Assembly: GCF_000368865.1 (NCBI RefSeq)
Contig: NZ_KB849727.1
Location: 1,181,122-1,245,121 of the forward strand
Reading direction: 5' to 3'
DNA length: 64,000 bases
DNA from: Acinetobacter bouvetii DSM 14964 = CIP 107468
GTDB taxonomy: Bacteria; Pseudomonadota; Gammaproteobacteria; Pseudomonadales; Moraxellaceae
How positions within the stretch are numbered: the stretch's first letter is position 1; each line of letters opens with the position of its first letter. Both the position numbers and the translations under genes were made by a program. Under the pieces are notes generated by a model that worked only from the letters and a program-made list of their open reading frames with translations, did not search any database and was not told the DNA's origin. Below, piece after piece: positions 37,994 to 47,877 of this stretch.

Positions 37994-38811
37994 AATTTCC
38001 AGCCTGTAAATGCAAACAATAGGATCAATAGGCCTGATGCAATGCGGTACCAGGCAAAAATCATAAAATCACGTTTTGCGACATAAGCGACCAATGCGCG
38101 GATAAGGATCAATGCGGAAACAAATGAAACAATGATGCCTGTTGCCAAAACGCTCCAGTCTTCAGTGGTTTTAAACACATCATAGCTTTGATATAAATCC
38201 AGCAGGCCCGCGCCAATAATCACAGGAATACCCAAAAAGAATGAAAATTCCGTCGCTGCTTTACGCGATATGCCCAAGAACATTGCGCCAATAATGGTGG
38301 CGCCTGAACGCGAGGTGCCCGGAATTAAAGACAGCACTTGAATGAGGCCAATCCACATCGCTTCTTTATAGCTGATATTTTCGACTTCCTGCGCATTCAC
38401 TTTCGGCGGGTGCTTTTCAATCCAGATAATAATAAAGCCGCCAACAATGAGGCCAATCGCAACCGCAATATCATTAAACAGCAGGTCTTTTACTGCCTGG
38501 CCAAAAGTTAAGCCCACCAGGACAATAGGAATAGACGCCATGATCAAGCTAAAGCCTAAATGCCGGCCTTTGACTTCACCTGTGAACATGCCGGTTGCTG
38601 CGCCCCAAAGGCGTGACCAGTATTCATAAATGACGGCAGCGATAGCGCCCATTTGAATCGCAATCACAAAGACGTCGCTTTTTTCTTTGGTCCAAAAGTT
38701 CATCAATTCAGAAGCTAAGATCAAGTGCCCAGTACTTGAAATTGGCAAAAATTCAGTTATGCCTTCAACGATGCCCATGATTGCTGCTTTAAGCAGCAGG
38801 ATAAGATCCAT
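37987..38811 (-). CDS. uppP: Undecaprenyl-diphosphatase UppP (BacA)
   Basis: A 274-residue polytopic membrane enzyme that recycles undecaprenyl pyrophosphate to the lipid carrier for peptidoglycan and polysaccharide synthesis; overexpression gives bacitracin resistance in relatives. [15 protein letters not shown] near the N-terminus and [10 protein letters not shown] in the middle are the two active-site motifs. It lies between tsaB (12-base gap) and rsmJ (overlap), so the three are one operon. Confidence 0.96.
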   Translation of the reverse strand: MDLILLLKAAIMGIVEGITEFLPISSTGHLILASELMNFWTKEKSDVFVIAIQMGAIAAVIYEYWSRLWGAATGMFTGEVKGRHLGFSLIMASIPIVLVGLTFGQAVKDLLFNDIAVAIGLIVGGFIIIWIEKHPPKVNAQEVENISYKEAMWIGLIQVLSLIPGTSRSGATIIGAMFLGISRKAATEFSFFLGIPVIIGAGLLDLYQSYDVFKTTEDWSVLATGIIVSFVSALILIRALVAYVAKRDFMIFAWYRIASGLLILLFAFTGWKLW

Positions 38812-38823
38812 ACAAATTCCTAA

Positions 38824-39489
38824 TTATGGTGTGCCCTGTTCTGGGATTTTTTTCCAAGCATTATCACGCAAATAGACAGGCAAAGCCTGTTCAGCAGTCA
38901 CCCAATTCTGCTGCTGTGCATGCATGCGCGCGATTGTGGCGATATCCTGTGCGGTTGCACTGATATCTTTATATTGTATTTGTTCTGGCTTAACTAAAAC
39001 TGAACCCGAGCCAATCAGCGTAAATTTCACGGCCTGCTCCGCTTCGCTGTAGCTTAATAATTGTTCTTCATCTGCCGCCTGCATAATGCCGCTTTGATCC
39101 AGCTGATAACTGGCCATATAAACTTCTTTCATACGTGCATCCAGTACCGCCGTGACTTCAGTCAAGCCGGCGATACGGTACGCAGCTTGCGCCAAGGCCT
39201 GCAGGCTGGATACGGGAATAACCGGCAAGTCATTTGACCACGCCAAGGCTTGCGTCACGGCGGCATTAATGCGCACGCCGCTGAAAGAGCCTGGGCCGCG
39301 GCTGAAGGCAATTGCGGTTAAATCTGAAATTTGAATGCCTGTTTGCGAAAGGCCCTGCTCAATGAATGGCAAAATGGTTTGCGTTTGTGCTTTCGCCCGC
39401 GCATCGAGTTGGAAATAAAGCTCTTGATTTTCTTCTGCAATACAGACGGAACACTGCTCATTGGCGGTTTCCAGTGCCAGCAATTTCAT
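38824..39489 (-). CDS. tsaB: tRNA threonylcarbamoyladenosine biosynthesis protein TsaB
   Basis: A 221-residue ASKHA-fold protein: MKLLALETANEQCSVCI, then FSRGPGSFSGVRINAAVTQALAW, typical of TsaB. It works with TsaC, TsaD and TsaE to make t6A37 in ANN-decoding tRNAs. The ATG at 39489 is preferred to a TTG two codons earlier. Confidence 0.94.
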   Translation of the reverse strand: MKLLALETANEQCSVCIAEENQELYFQLDARAKAQTQTILPFIEQGLSQTGIQISDLTAIAFSRGPGSFSGVRINAAVTQALAWSNDLPVIPVSSLQALAQAAYRIAGLTEVTAVLDARMKEVYMASYQLDQSGIMQAADEEQLLSYSEAEQAVKFTLIGSGSVLVKPEQIQYKDISATAQDIATIARMHAQQQNWVTAEQALPVYLRDNAWKKIPEQGTP

Positions 39490-39574
39490 GCACAACCTTA
39501 ATAAAACGGACTAAAAAACGGTGATTATGATACTCCACTCGCAGATGCTTCGCGAGATTTTCCATCATTGGATA

Positions 39575-39600
39575 CAAAAAAGCCTGGAATCATCCAGGCT
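39575..39600 (-). terminator. Terminator after the gamma-carbonic anhydrase gene
   Basis: AGCCTGG and CCAGGCT with a 6-base loop, followed on the minus strand by TTTTT. Confidence 0.8.
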
Positions 39601-39621
39601 GAATATTTTTTAGATTGAAAC

Positions 39622-40158
39622 TCAATCTAATTGAGCAGGTTCCAAATGCATGAATTTAGGGAAATGCGCAGCATAATGCAGAGCGCTCATTTTCAATTTT
39701 GCTTCGGCAGCCTCATCAAGCATTTTTACAACTTTGCCTGGAGAGCCCATCACTACTGAATTATCGGGAATGATTTTGCCTTCTGGAATTAAGGCATTCG
39801 CGCCAATAATGCAATTTTTGCCAATCACCGCATTGTTTAATACCACTGCGTTAATCCCGATGAGGCTGTTGTCGCCAATGATGCAGCCATGCAGCATCGC
39901 TTGATGGCCAATGGTCACATAATTGCCGATATGCAGTTCAATGCCGGCATCGGTATGCAACACTGCATTTTCCTGCACATTGCTATAATCCCCCACATGA
40001 ATGCGGCAATTATCGGCACGGATGACAGCACCAAACCAAATGCTGACTTTCTGCCCCAGCTCAACCTGGCCAATCACTGTGGCATTGTCCGCTACCCAGC
40101 CATCCCATGGCTGATGCAGCGCTTTCGGCGAACGCCCTTCAAATTTATACAGCATCAT
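39622..40158 (-). CDS. Gamma-carbonic anhydrase family protein (YrdA-like)
   Basis: A 178-residue left-handed beta-helix protein made of hexapeptide repeats ([47 protein letters not shown]). The three metal histidines are in VLHTD and IGHQAMLHG. Family members are trimers; many bacterial YrdA-like proteins have weak or no carbonic anhydrase activity, so activity is uncertain. Confidence 0.9.
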   Translation of the reverse strand: MMLYKFEGRSPKALHQPWDGWVADNATVIGQVELGQKVSIWFGAVIRADNCRIHVGDYSNVQENAVLHTDAGIELHIGNYVTIGHQAMLHGCIIGDNSLIGINAVVLNNAVIGKNCIIGANALIPEGKIIPDNSVVMGSPGKVVKMLDEAAEAKLKMSALHYAAHFPKFMHLEPAQLD

Positions 40159-40201
40159 GCTTCCTTGAAAATATCCTGTTGAGAATAAGACATGAAATAA
40201 G

Positions 40202-40795
40202 TCACTTAAATGTCGGTGAATTAACTAAAAAAGGCCATTCTTTTTGATAGCCTAATCCGTATTGAAACAGCGAAATCAGCATCCGCGCAGTTAAGCCCCA
40301 GACAATTTCATTTTCAACCCGCATGCTGGGAAAATACAGCGATTGATGCGCGTAACGCACTTCATAAGGAATCGGCGGCGCCTGCATTAATTTTTCGACA
40401 GAAGCGAAGAAAATCCGGTCAATTTCGGATGGCTGCGCAATCAGTTCAACTTGCGGCGGAATCAACCCCACAACGGGCTTAACCAGCATGCCATTTCTTG
40501 CTTTTTGCATGGGCAGATCACCCAGCAGCTGCACATCAAAAGGATTAAGCGCCGTTTCTTCCTGCGCTTCACGCAAGGCGACTACAATATTGCTGGTGTC
40601 ATTCGGGTCACGCTTGCCCCCAGGAAACGAAACTTCCCCAGCATGATTGGACAAATAAGCAGAACGGCGGGTCAGCAGTATTTTAGGATCGGCTTCATCT
40701 GTAACCGCAATCAACACAGCGGCTTGCGCGTATTGCACCCGCGTCGAAAACCGTAAGCTCTGCTGCAGTTTTTGTGTCAATGAACGATCCTTCAT
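40202..40795 (-). CDS. CoA pyrophosphatase, Nudix family (NudL/YeaB-like)
   Basis: A 197-residue Nudix protein. The CoA-specific signature is [24 protein letters not shown], and the Nudix box ends in [11 protein letters not shown]. Relatives cleave CoA and its thioesters to 3',5'-ADP and 4'-phosphopantetheine. The first glutamate position of the Nudix box (after GGKRD) is Asp here, as is common in this subfamily. Confidence 0.87.
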   Translation of the reverse strand: MKDRSLTQKLQQSLRFSTRVQYAQAAVLIAVTDEADPKILLTRRSAYLSNHAGEVSFPGGKRDPNDTSNIVVALREAQEETALNPFDVQLLGDLPMQKARNGMLVKPVVGLIPPQVELIAQPSEIDRIFFASVEKLMQAPPIPYEVRYAHQSLYFPSMRVENEIVWGLTARMLISLFQYGLGYQKEWPFLVNSPTFK

Positions 40796-40920
40796 CCATA
40801 TTTCTCTTTCTTATTGGCTCATTTGATCATAGCTCAATTTTATTGCCACTGCCTGAGAAATGATGCCAAAGTTTAATTTTTCAGTTATGCTGACTGCAAG
40901 TTTAATCATTGACCTTGAAT

Positions 40921-41469
40921 ATGAACTTCTGTACAAACTGCGGCGGCACAACAGCTGAAAAAATCCCTCTTGGTGATCACCAAGTCCGCCGTATATGCAC
41001 TCAGTGCAGTTATATTCATTACGTCAATCCCAAGGTGATTTGCGGCGCGCTTGCCCTTTGGGAAAATAAAGTGCTGCTGTGCCGGCGCGCAATTGAACCG
41101 CGCTATGGACTGTGGACTTTGCCCGCCGGATACATGGAGCTGTTTGAAACCATGGAGCAAGGCGCAGCCCGTGAAACCCGTGAAGAGGCTGAAGCTGAAG
41201 TCGAAATTCAGCAGCTCTACTGCATGTACAATATCCCTCGGATTGGTCAAATTTATGTCCTGTTTAAAGCCGACCTCATTGAAGGAAAATTTGGCGCCGG
41301 TGAAGAAACCATCGAATCCCGCTTATTTGCTGAAGACGAAATTCCATGGAATGATTTGGCGTTTCCCAGTGTGGAGCGCACACTCCGGCATTATTTTGCA
41401 GACCGGAAAACCGGCAGTTTCTCAAACCATCTGGAAACATTAGGCACGCGCTTGGATCATACCGGATAG
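40921..41469 (+). CDS. Nudix hydrolase with N-terminal zinc ribbon
   Basis: A 182-residue protein: a zinc ribbon of the form CTNC ... CTQC in the first 30 residues, then a Nudix domain with GYMELFETMEQGAARETREEAEA (G-x5-E-x7-RE-x2-EE). NudC-like NADH pyrophosphatases share the ribbon plus Nudix layout, but the NudC SQPWPFPxS motif is absent, so the substrate is open. The ATG at 40921 is preferred to a TTG at 40909. Confidence 0.85.
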   Translation: MNFCTNCGGTTAEKIPLGDHQVRRICTQCSYIHYVNPKVICGALALWENKVLLCRRAIEPRYGLWTLPAGYMELFETMEQGAARETREEAEAEVEIQQLYCMYNIPRIGQIYVLFKADLIEGKFGAGEETIESRLFAEDEIPWNDLAFPSVERTLRHYFADRKTGSFSNHLETLGTRLDHTG

Positions 41470-41500
41470 CGCTTTTCATCGTTAGCCAGCAGCCCTGCAA

Positions 41501-41538
41501 AGATAAAAAAGCCCATCAGGAGATGGGCTTTTTTATCT
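41501..41538. terminator. Strong bidirectional terminator between Nudix gene and filF
   Basis: A perfect 17-base inverted repeat, AGATAAAAAAGCCCATC and its complement, with a 4-base loop, between convergent genes. Confidence 0.92.
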
Positions 41539-41545
41539 TTTATAT

Positions 41546-43483
41546 TTAATTTTTAACTTTCACGCTATAACACGGCGCAAGGCTAATCGATAAAGTGCCG
41601 CCCGCTAATTTTGCCAGTTCAGTATCTTGAGCCGTTACTGCGGTCGTATTATTCGTATTGTATGTGCGCTGGAAACTCGCCAGACTGTTTGCCCATTTTA
41701 CATCACCGGTTTTGGTTGAATCGGTAAATGGGATGCTTGCCGTACCGCCAGTCAGGCCTAATAAATTGCCGACATTCAATAAAGCGCCGCCAATCACCAA
41801 ACTGTTGCCATCACTGTCCGTCTTAATGGATGAGTTCATGCCAATCAAGGCGCCATCAATTTTCCCTAGTGTCGCCCCGCCTAAAACCATCCGCAGGGAC
41901 ACCGTCTTATCATTGGTAAATGCGCGAGAAACGGAACCCAAGCGATATTGCTGCACACCGTCTTGAATATATGTGGCTTTATTGAAAGTGCTGCTGTCAC
42001 ACGTGCCTGTGGACATATCGTCAGCGGTAAAGCCCGATTTAATATTTGAACGGATGTTCCCGTTTTCCTCAATCACAATGCCCAATTTGACATTGGAAAC
42101 AGAAGTATCCGTAAATTTAAAGGTCAAATCCGCATACATTGGGAAAACATAGCTTTCGCCGTTGCTTACATTGGCTGTGGATTTGAAAACCGCTTTGTCT
42201 AAATAAGTAATTGGGAACGTTTTATACAGATCCAGCGTTCCTTTAAACTGATCGGCCCCTGCTGTTTGCTTCCAAAGTCCAAAATCCAGCTGATCCGCAC
42301 TGCTTACTGTCGTCTTTCCGGTCAGCAATTTATAGAATTTTTCTTTGCCGGCAATCATATAATCGTTATACAGCTTGCCTTGATAAATCGTTAACGGCGA
42401 GGATGAATTCCCTACATTAAAATTATAATTTTGATCAATTTTCTTCGTTAACGGATTCAGCCATGTATTTTGAGATGGCGCGGTTAAACGGATCGGCCGC
42501 GTCGATGTAATTAATTTCGTATTTAATCCGCCTACGGTTTGTGTCCCGGAAATACCTGAGCCCTGCCACTGCAAACCGCTGCCAAAAGTATAGCCTTCAC
42601 GGTCTGTAATCACCATAAAGTGACCAAAAATATGCTGTGTAGACGCATCGGTTGTATCACAGCTGTCTTTATTGCATCCGACCAAACCGTCTGAACCGCT
42701 TAATGCGCTTCCCAAAATCGCTGCGGTAGAAAATAATGAAAACTCTGGCTGATACACCGCGCCATTCGTAATCATGACTAATGTTTTTACAGCTTCAAAA
42801 GCTTGCGCATTCGTTACAGACGATAGATTAATCCATGGATTAATCAATGCTTCAAATTCAGCATCTGTGGTATTAATCAGCTTGTCTTGAGGAATCGAAG
42901 CCGCAATATTTTCAAGCTGCGTACGCATGCTGTCTGTAATATATAAAGCTTGAATGTCAGCAGGATTAGAAATTTTCCGCTCTTGAAGCGCTAATGCCTG
43001 TAATATCCGGACAATACGAACCGCGACTTTAATGGTGGCATCATTTTCATTTAAAGATGCAGCGCTGCTTCCTGTGAGCCCAGCAGCAATATCAGCAATA
43101 GATAGGCGCGGCAACTGAGCAACACTTACTTTTGCAATGCTGTTCAGGTCTAAGCTACCCAAATTAATCCGTTTATCTTTTTCACCTTTAATAAAAAAGG
43201 TCGCCGTATCCCCAATCTTGCATGCGCCTGTTGCTGCGCCATCTGTTAAATTCAAATTCGTGGTGAATACATTTACCGTGTCACTGCTACAGGTGAAATT
43301 CAGCCCATCTAGCGGATAGTCCAGCGCAAAGCCCAAGCAGCCGCTTGTACCAATTGTGCATGCCCCATTTGCCGTGCTGGTGTCATAAACCTCTGGAATC
43401 ACATTAGCGCTTTCGCCGCCGCAGCCAGATAATGCTGCAGCCAATGCTGTTGCTGCAAAGGGTAAAAAATAATTTCTTTTCAT
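41546..43483 (-). CDS. filF: Putative pilus system lipoprotein FilF
   Basis: A 645-residue lipoprotein: the signal MKRNYFLPFAATALAAALSGC has a lipobox with the lipidated Cys21. The mature protein is Thr/Ser/Asn/Gly-rich with several Cys pairs (GACTIGTSGCLG, VGCNKDSCD) and beta-strand patterns, and ends with ISLAPCYSVKVKN. I know no enzymatic domain. It is the last of six fil genes on one strand; the fil name follows Acinetobacter annotation practice, where the cluster is called a putative pilus system without experimental proof that I can cite. Confidence 0.75.
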   Translation of the reverse strand: MKRNYFLPFAATALAAALSGCGGESANVIPEVYDTSTANGACTIGTSGCLGFALDYPLDGLNFTCSSDTVNVFTTNLNLTDGAATGACKIGDTATFFIKGEKDKRINLGSLDLNSIAKVSVAQLPRLSIADIAAGLTGSSAASLNENDATIKVAVRIVRILQALALQERKISNPADIQALYITDSMRTQLENIAASIPQDKLINTTDAEFEALINPWINLSSVTNAQAFEAVKTLVMITNGAVYQPEFSLFSTAAILGSALSGSDGLVGCNKDSCDTTDASTQHIFGHFMVITDREGYTFGSGLQWQGSGISGTQTVGGLNTKLITSTRPIRLTAPSQNTWLNPLTKKIDQNYNFNVGNSSSPLTIYQGKLYNDYMIAGKEKFYKLLTGKTTVSSADQLDFGLWKQTAGADQFKGTLDLYKTFPITYLDKAVFKSTANVSNGESYVFPMYADLTFKFTDTSVSNVKLGIVIEENGNIRSNIKSGFTADDMSTGTCDSSTFNKATYIQDGVQQYRLGSVSRAFTNDKTVSLRMVLGGATLGKIDGALIGMNSSIKTDSDGNSLVIGGALLNVGNLLGLTGGTASIPFTDSTKTGDVKWANSLASFQRTYNTNNTTAVTAQDTELAKLAGGTLSISLAPCYSVKVKN

Positions 43484-43505
43484 TCCTGTTCTCTTTATTC
43501 AAATC

Positions 43506-44927
43506 CTATCGGATTGCGACTAATTTCAACTGTCCATGATTGGATAATTCACGATGATCAACGTCCAGCGCAGAAGCCAAAGGCGTCAGTAAAATATATT
43601 GGCTCTGCTGCGGAACGTGTATGACACCTTCAATTTTTTCATGTTGGGTCATTGTTGCAGCGCTGTCATTATTTTTAAAACCCCCAGCCCCTTCCAGCAC
43701 ACATCCCTGCTGATCTAAGAAAACCACAAAGGGCCAATAAAATGTTGGATTATTCTGTTTAGATGCATACGAGTTAATTCGGATATTTTGTATTGGCTTT
43801 TCGACTTTGATCACTTCAAAATCAAACTCATCTTTCAATGGCGCCCTTGGCCAGATATTCATTTCAGACTGCGGCTTTAAATTTTTCGCCTTTTTAGTTT
43901 GCTGTTCTTGGAAGCACTGCTGCCCCAGCCCTAAAACAGCATCCGCCTGAGAAACCCTATAATAAGATGCAGATAAGGTAATGGGCCCATTTTCCACAGG
44001 CTGATTGCGCTTAAACAGGGATTCAATTATAGATTTACTGACCCCCTTCTCACGCTCAACCATCTGCATTCGAGTTGCGCCGACTTTATGATCAATTACG
44101 CCTTCCGGCATCGCATAAAAGCGCTTTTTGCCTTCTAAATTAAATTCTTTATCTTCCAGATATTCACTGTTGACGTACTGCTCGCCATCGATGGCGGAAA
44201 AACCTGCGCGCGGTTCTGTTTGCGCTAAAGGCTTCTCAGCTGCGCCCGTTTTTTTTAGCAGATCCGGCGGCAGGGTCTTAAATGGAGACTGCACTTGATT
44301 CAGCTGCTCATTTTTTTGAATCGACTGCATGACCGCAGGCGCAATCTGCACACGTTTCGCCAGTACTGCTGACACTGGCGGCTTAGGCTCTTCCGCGCGC
44401 GTGTTGAGTTTAAGAACTGGCGGAACATTCTCTTGGACTGTTTTAGGCCGCTTCAGCTGCTCAGCCGCTTTCCCATCATCCTGTTTTTGCGGTTTAGTCC
44501 GCTGGGCATCTGCCGCATGAGCCGGGGGTATTGACGGCAAATTCTCTTTAGCCTGCTGACGCTCTTCTACTGAAGGAACAGGCTTTTTTACATCTAATTT
44601 TTTGATAACTTGCTGTAAATTCTGTTCTTGCGCCCTACTGATTTGTGACGATGAGCGGATTTCTTGCGGCTGGGCAATAACAGCAGATTCTATCTTTAAG
44701 TTAGACTGTTTCAGATCATCCTTACTTGGATGTTCGCTCTGCTGCGCATCCTTTTGGGGTTCGCCTTCCTTTACTGGCTCTTTTTTCAAAACTTTCTTGT
44801 CTGGCAGCTGCACTACCATCGGACGCCCATCTGGTCCAATAATTGTATGGAATATGCCAGCATTAGAAACCGCTGCCTGCAATATTCCAAATGCAAGCAC
44901 CGATTTCATGAATAAATTCCCTTTCAT
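43506..44927 (-). CDS. filE: Putative pilus assembly protein FilE
   Basis: A 473-residue exported protein with a signal peptide ending near SNA. Just after it, GIFHTIIGPDGRPMVVQLPDK resembles the short DUF4124-type motif found in envelope proteins. Residues 45-230 are a low-complexity Lys/Glu/Gln/Pro-rich linker, then a globular C-terminal half (PITLSASYYRVSQADAVLGLGQQCF ... GVIHVPQQSQYILLTPLAS). It might span the periplasm. Placed between filD (13-base gap) and filF (22-base gap). Confidence 0.75.
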   Translation of the reverse strand: MKGNLFMKSVLAFGILQAAVSNAGIFHTIIGPDGRPMVVQLPDKKVLKKEPVKEGEPQKDAQQSEHPSKDDLKQSNLKIESAVIAQPQEIRSSSQISRAQEQNLQQVIKKLDVKKPVPSVEERQQAKENLPSIPPAHAADAQRTKPQKQDDGKAAEQLKRPKTVQENVPPVLKLNTRAEEPKPPVSAVLAKRVQIAPAVMQSIQKNEQLNQVQSPFKTLPPDLLKKTGAAEKPLAQTEPRAGFSAIDGEQYVNSEYLEDKEFNLEGKKRFYAMPEGVIDHKVGATRMQMVEREKGVSKSIIESLFKRNQPVENGPITLSASYYRVSQADAVLGLGQQCFQEQQTKKAKNLKPQSEMNIWPRAPLKDEFDFEVIKVEKPIQNIRINSYASKQNNPTFYWPFVVFLDQQGCVLEGAGGFKNNDSAATMTQHEKIEGVIHVPQQSQYILLTPLASALDVDHRELSNHGQLKLVAIR

Positions 44928-44940
44928 TCTTCTGCCTTTC

Positions 44941-46605
44941 CTACCATCTTGTTCTATAGTTCAACCCTAAAATCGTGATTTTTGTATCTGTTTTAACATT
45001 CAAACCCGCGTACGGATTTAGCAATATATTATTTACCCCAGTTTGGTTGGATAAGCTACTGGAATTTGCCGGGATGTTATCTTTGCTGCGTAAAAAGCCG
45101 ATCGATAAGTCTAAATCAGTATCGGCATCAAAACGGTAACCTACGCCCATGCCAAATAATTGCGCCCCATTGATTGGAATCATCGTATTCCGCTTATCAG
45201 CCGGAATGGCGCTGGTGCGGGGTTCATAACCCATCCGAAGCTTTAAGCGGTCCGTTGCAGAATACTCTAAGCCAATGCCGTAGTTCCATGGCGATGTGAA
45301 CTTCAAGGGCAATGCCAGTGAGGTATCATTAATGTCCGCAGACAATAATTTGGCAATTTTCAGGGCAGAAATTTGACGGTCAAATTCAAAACGGAATTTG
45401 TCCCATGCACTATAGTCCGTCCAGCCAATGTCAAAGTTGACTTGCAGATCTGGCAAGATTTTATATTTGATGCCGGCTTGAAAATGCTGCGGATATTCAA
45501 AATCCATCGAAATCAGGCCGGATTCGCTTGCAGGCACCGCTGTCGGAAAACCTAAGATAGCTGCTAAAATCTGCCCTGTTGGAGAAGACATTAAGCCTTT
45601 AATCAGTTCCTGCGGCGCTTTAGAGTTATCAATATGGTATTTTCCTTTCAAGCGCATTTTTGATGCACTTTGATAAACCATACCAAAACCGAAATCCTCC
45701 CGGGGTTCCCACAGCACACCCAAGTTAAAGCTTGGACTTAAGGACTGCTCAAGTGAGAGCTGCAGCTGGCCAAAACGGCTAAAGGGGTTCATGCCCTCTT
45801 CTGTATTACACATCCCCAGCAAAAGAATGTCGGTAATAATGTCTGAATTTTCTTTAAAGGGCGTACAGACAACCTCATCGATCATGCGCAGCATGCCGAT
45901 CAGCTCATTTGGGAACCTTAAATCTGTTTTCAGGCCAATAGCCTGATAAGACATGCCGATGCCGCCGCCGATCGACAGTTCATCATTAACCTGATAAGCC
46001 ATTGTTGGCGATAAATACGTAATTCGCTCCAGCGCTACCTGCTGGCCCATATAATTGCCCACATTGCCATTTTCCGCACCGAAACCGGCAATTAATGGCG
46101 CGTACATTGCAGTTGCGAATGTCGCTTTTGAGCCTGGCGGATTATATGCAATACCTGCAGTGGGCGCAGCTAAAGGCATCCCCTCGCCCAAGTCCACCAT
46201 TTTTTTCAATATCGGCACATAGAGGCTCGCATACTCTACATCCCCATTGATGGTATCTTTGAAGTCCGTACAAATATCTGCAGAAATTTCTGGGCCGTCA
46301 TTACAGACCATTGGGTCGTCTGAATAGCCAAAAACATTATAGCCAGCTGGAACAGAAAACTGCCGCTGAATATCAAAGTTAGCAATAATGCCCTGCACAT
46401 CGGTTTGCAGGCCTTCGATTTTGGTTAAAGCAGCAGGGTTAAAATGCACGGCGCTGATCCCCGGGGGATCTGCCGTAACAGCATTACCCAGCGCCAAAGA
46501 ACGTACATCTACAGATAAGTTTGTACCCAGCTGCGCAAATGCGGCGCTGGAACAGCCCGTTAAAATAATCGCGGTAACGAGTGGGCTGAGCCGAATATTA
46601 TTCAT
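44941..46605 (-). CDS. filD: OmpP1/FadL-family outer-membrane transporter FilD
   Basis: A 554-residue protein of the FadL fold: the mature start QLGTNLSVDVRSLALGNAVTADPPGISAVHFNPAAL is the FadL-type N-terminal hatch (GNA...NPAAL), and strands with aromatic girdles run to the final RTRW. FadL proteins pass hydrophobic molecules across the outer membrane. The signal region reads IILTGCSSAAFAQ, containing both a lipobox-like LTGC and a signal peptidase I site; barrel structure favours the latter. Codes 12 bases after filC. Confidence 0.85.
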   Translation of the reverse strand: MNNIRLSPLVTAIILTGCSSAAFAQLGTNLSVDVRSLALGNAVTADPPGISAVHFNPAALTKIEGLQTDVQGIIANFDIQRQFSVPAGYNVFGYSDDPMVCNDGPEISADICTDFKDTINGDVEYASLYVPILKKMVDLGEGMPLAAPTAGIAYNPPGSKATFATAMYAPLIAGFGAENGNVGNYMGQQVALERITYLSPTMAYQVNDELSIGGGIGMSYQAIGLKTDLRFPNELIGMLRMIDEVVCTPFKENSDIITDILLLGMCNTEEGMNPFSRFGQLQLSLEQSLSPSFNLGVLWEPREDFGFGMVYQSASKMRLKGKYHIDNSKAPQELIKGLMSSPTGQILAAILGFPTAVPASESGLISMDFEYPQHFQAGIKYKILPDLQVNFDIGWTDYSAWDKFRFEFDRQISALKIAKLLSADINDTSLALPLKFTSPWNYGIGLEYSATDRLKLRMGYEPRTSAIPADKRNTMIPINGAQLFGMGVGYRFDADTDLDLSIGFLRSKDNIPANSSSLSNQTGVNNILLNPYAGLNVKTDTKITILGLNYRTRW

Positions 46606-46617
46606 GCAGCAGCCCTC

Positions 46618-47814
46618 TTAACGGAGTTTCTTTCCGAAACCCAAGATATCCAGCGGGAAAGATAAGCCCAGAGAAACATCTGGCGCATCTTCTGTTAAGC
46701 CTAAACCAACTGTTCCATTCACAATCGTATCTGGCGACACCCGGACACCTAATGAAATGGCTAAAGTTGAACTGGTTTGATCTGCTGGAGAGTATGATTC
46801 CCCAGTGTTATATCTAAATTCAGAGCCAGTATTGAAACTTTGCTGATATGACATCGTCAAGGAGACGTCATAGTTGAATGAATAGGCAAAACCGAAAGCA
46901 AAACCGCCGCTGATGCCCGGATCAAACTCATTAATGATTCTTGTGCCGCGGCGCTGGTTCAAACCAGTTTCCGGCAGGCCATAATTGGCTGAAACAGAAG
47001 CAAACAATACGACTGGATCAATATACTTGCGCGTACTTGCGCCCACCCCGACAGAATAATAGCCTTTACCTGTCGCTAAATCTGAAGCGGCATTGACTTC
47101 ATATGGACTGTCACCCGTTTTAGTGGACAAGTTACCAAATAAAATTAATGGCAAACGCCCTGCTTTCAGCGGAAACGGCTCCCAGCGCGCGCCTAATGAA
47201 ATATCGCCTAAACCGGCAGTAGAGGTATCTTTCAGCAAATCCGATTTAGCGACTAAAGGCAATGATGCAGTAAACGTTAAATTATCCAAAACACCATATT
47301 GCAGTGTAAAAGTGTTGGTCATCGAATGCGTTGCATTTTCCTGCACACGCAACTGATAGAGCTGGCCGTTAGCCATTTCCATATCCAGCTGCGTATCCCG
47401 ATAATACGTATAGTCCACGTCATAGAAAGATGAAATTTCAGCTTTTTTAATCAGAGAATACTGACGTTCATTTGAGGTGAACACCTCTTGCAGATTTGTT
47501 TCCTGATTTGCATCGCCAGCCTGCTGCTGCAAAGCGGATGATGCATCAGGAGCGCTTGCTGCTGCCTGAGTTTCTGGCGCAGCTGGACTTGATGCGGATG
47601 CTTCTGCTGTTTGAACTGGCACAGCAGGCGCATCTGCATCTGGCTCATCGACAGAGTCATAGCCGCCTACTGCCGTATCCGCCGCAACAGTTTGCTCTTG
47701 CTGTTCAGGCTGCTCATACTCTCCGACCGTCGACTCTTCAGCAGCATAGGCAACCCCCATCACCAGCTGAATACTCATAGCCAATATTGTTCTGTTCATC
47801 CATTTACTTTTCAT
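46618..47814 (-). CDS. filC: Putative pilus system outer-membrane beta-barrel protein FilC
   Basis: A 398-residue exported protein (signal peptide about 1-24, ending AYAAEES). Residues 28-100 are an acidic, then Pro/Ala/Gln/Ser-rich region. The remaining 280 residues alternate as in an outer-membrane barrel (LRVQENATHSMTNTFTLQYGVLDNLTFTASLP ... GTVGLGLTEDAPDVSLGLSFPLDILGF), so a transporter-like or channel-like role is possible. ATG at 47814 has a purine-rich GGGATGGA upstream; the longer frame begins with GTG. Confidence 0.75.
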   Translation of the reverse strand: MKSKWMNRTILAMSIQLVMGVAYAAEESTVGEYEQPEQQEQTVAADTAVGGYDSVDEPDADAPAVPVQTAEASASSPAAPETQAAASAPDASSALQQQAGDANQETNLQEVFTSNERQYSLIKKAEISSFYDVDYTYYRDTQLDMEMANGQLYQLRVQENATHSMTNTFTLQYGVLDNLTFTASLPLVAKSDLLKDTSTAGLGDISLGARWEPFPLKAGRLPLILFGNLSTKTGDSPYEVNAASDLATGKGYYSVGVGASTRKYIDPVVLFASVSANYGLPETGLNQRRGTRIINEFDPGISGGFAFGFAYSFNYDVSLTMSYQQSFNTGSEFRYNTGESYSPADQTSSTLAISLGVRVSPDTIVNGTVGLGLTEDAPDVSLGLSFPLDILGFGKKLR

Positions 47815-47877
47815 GTTCCATCCCACCGCTTTTATTTTTTTAATTTCGCTTTTCTTTCGATTGACTGTTAACAGAAG

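Noticed and set aside
44941..46605. FilD as a lipoprotein because of LTGC in its signal region
   Set aside because: The protein is a FadL-type barrel with a following AFA-Q signal peptidase I site; the lipobox-like match is probably coincidental.
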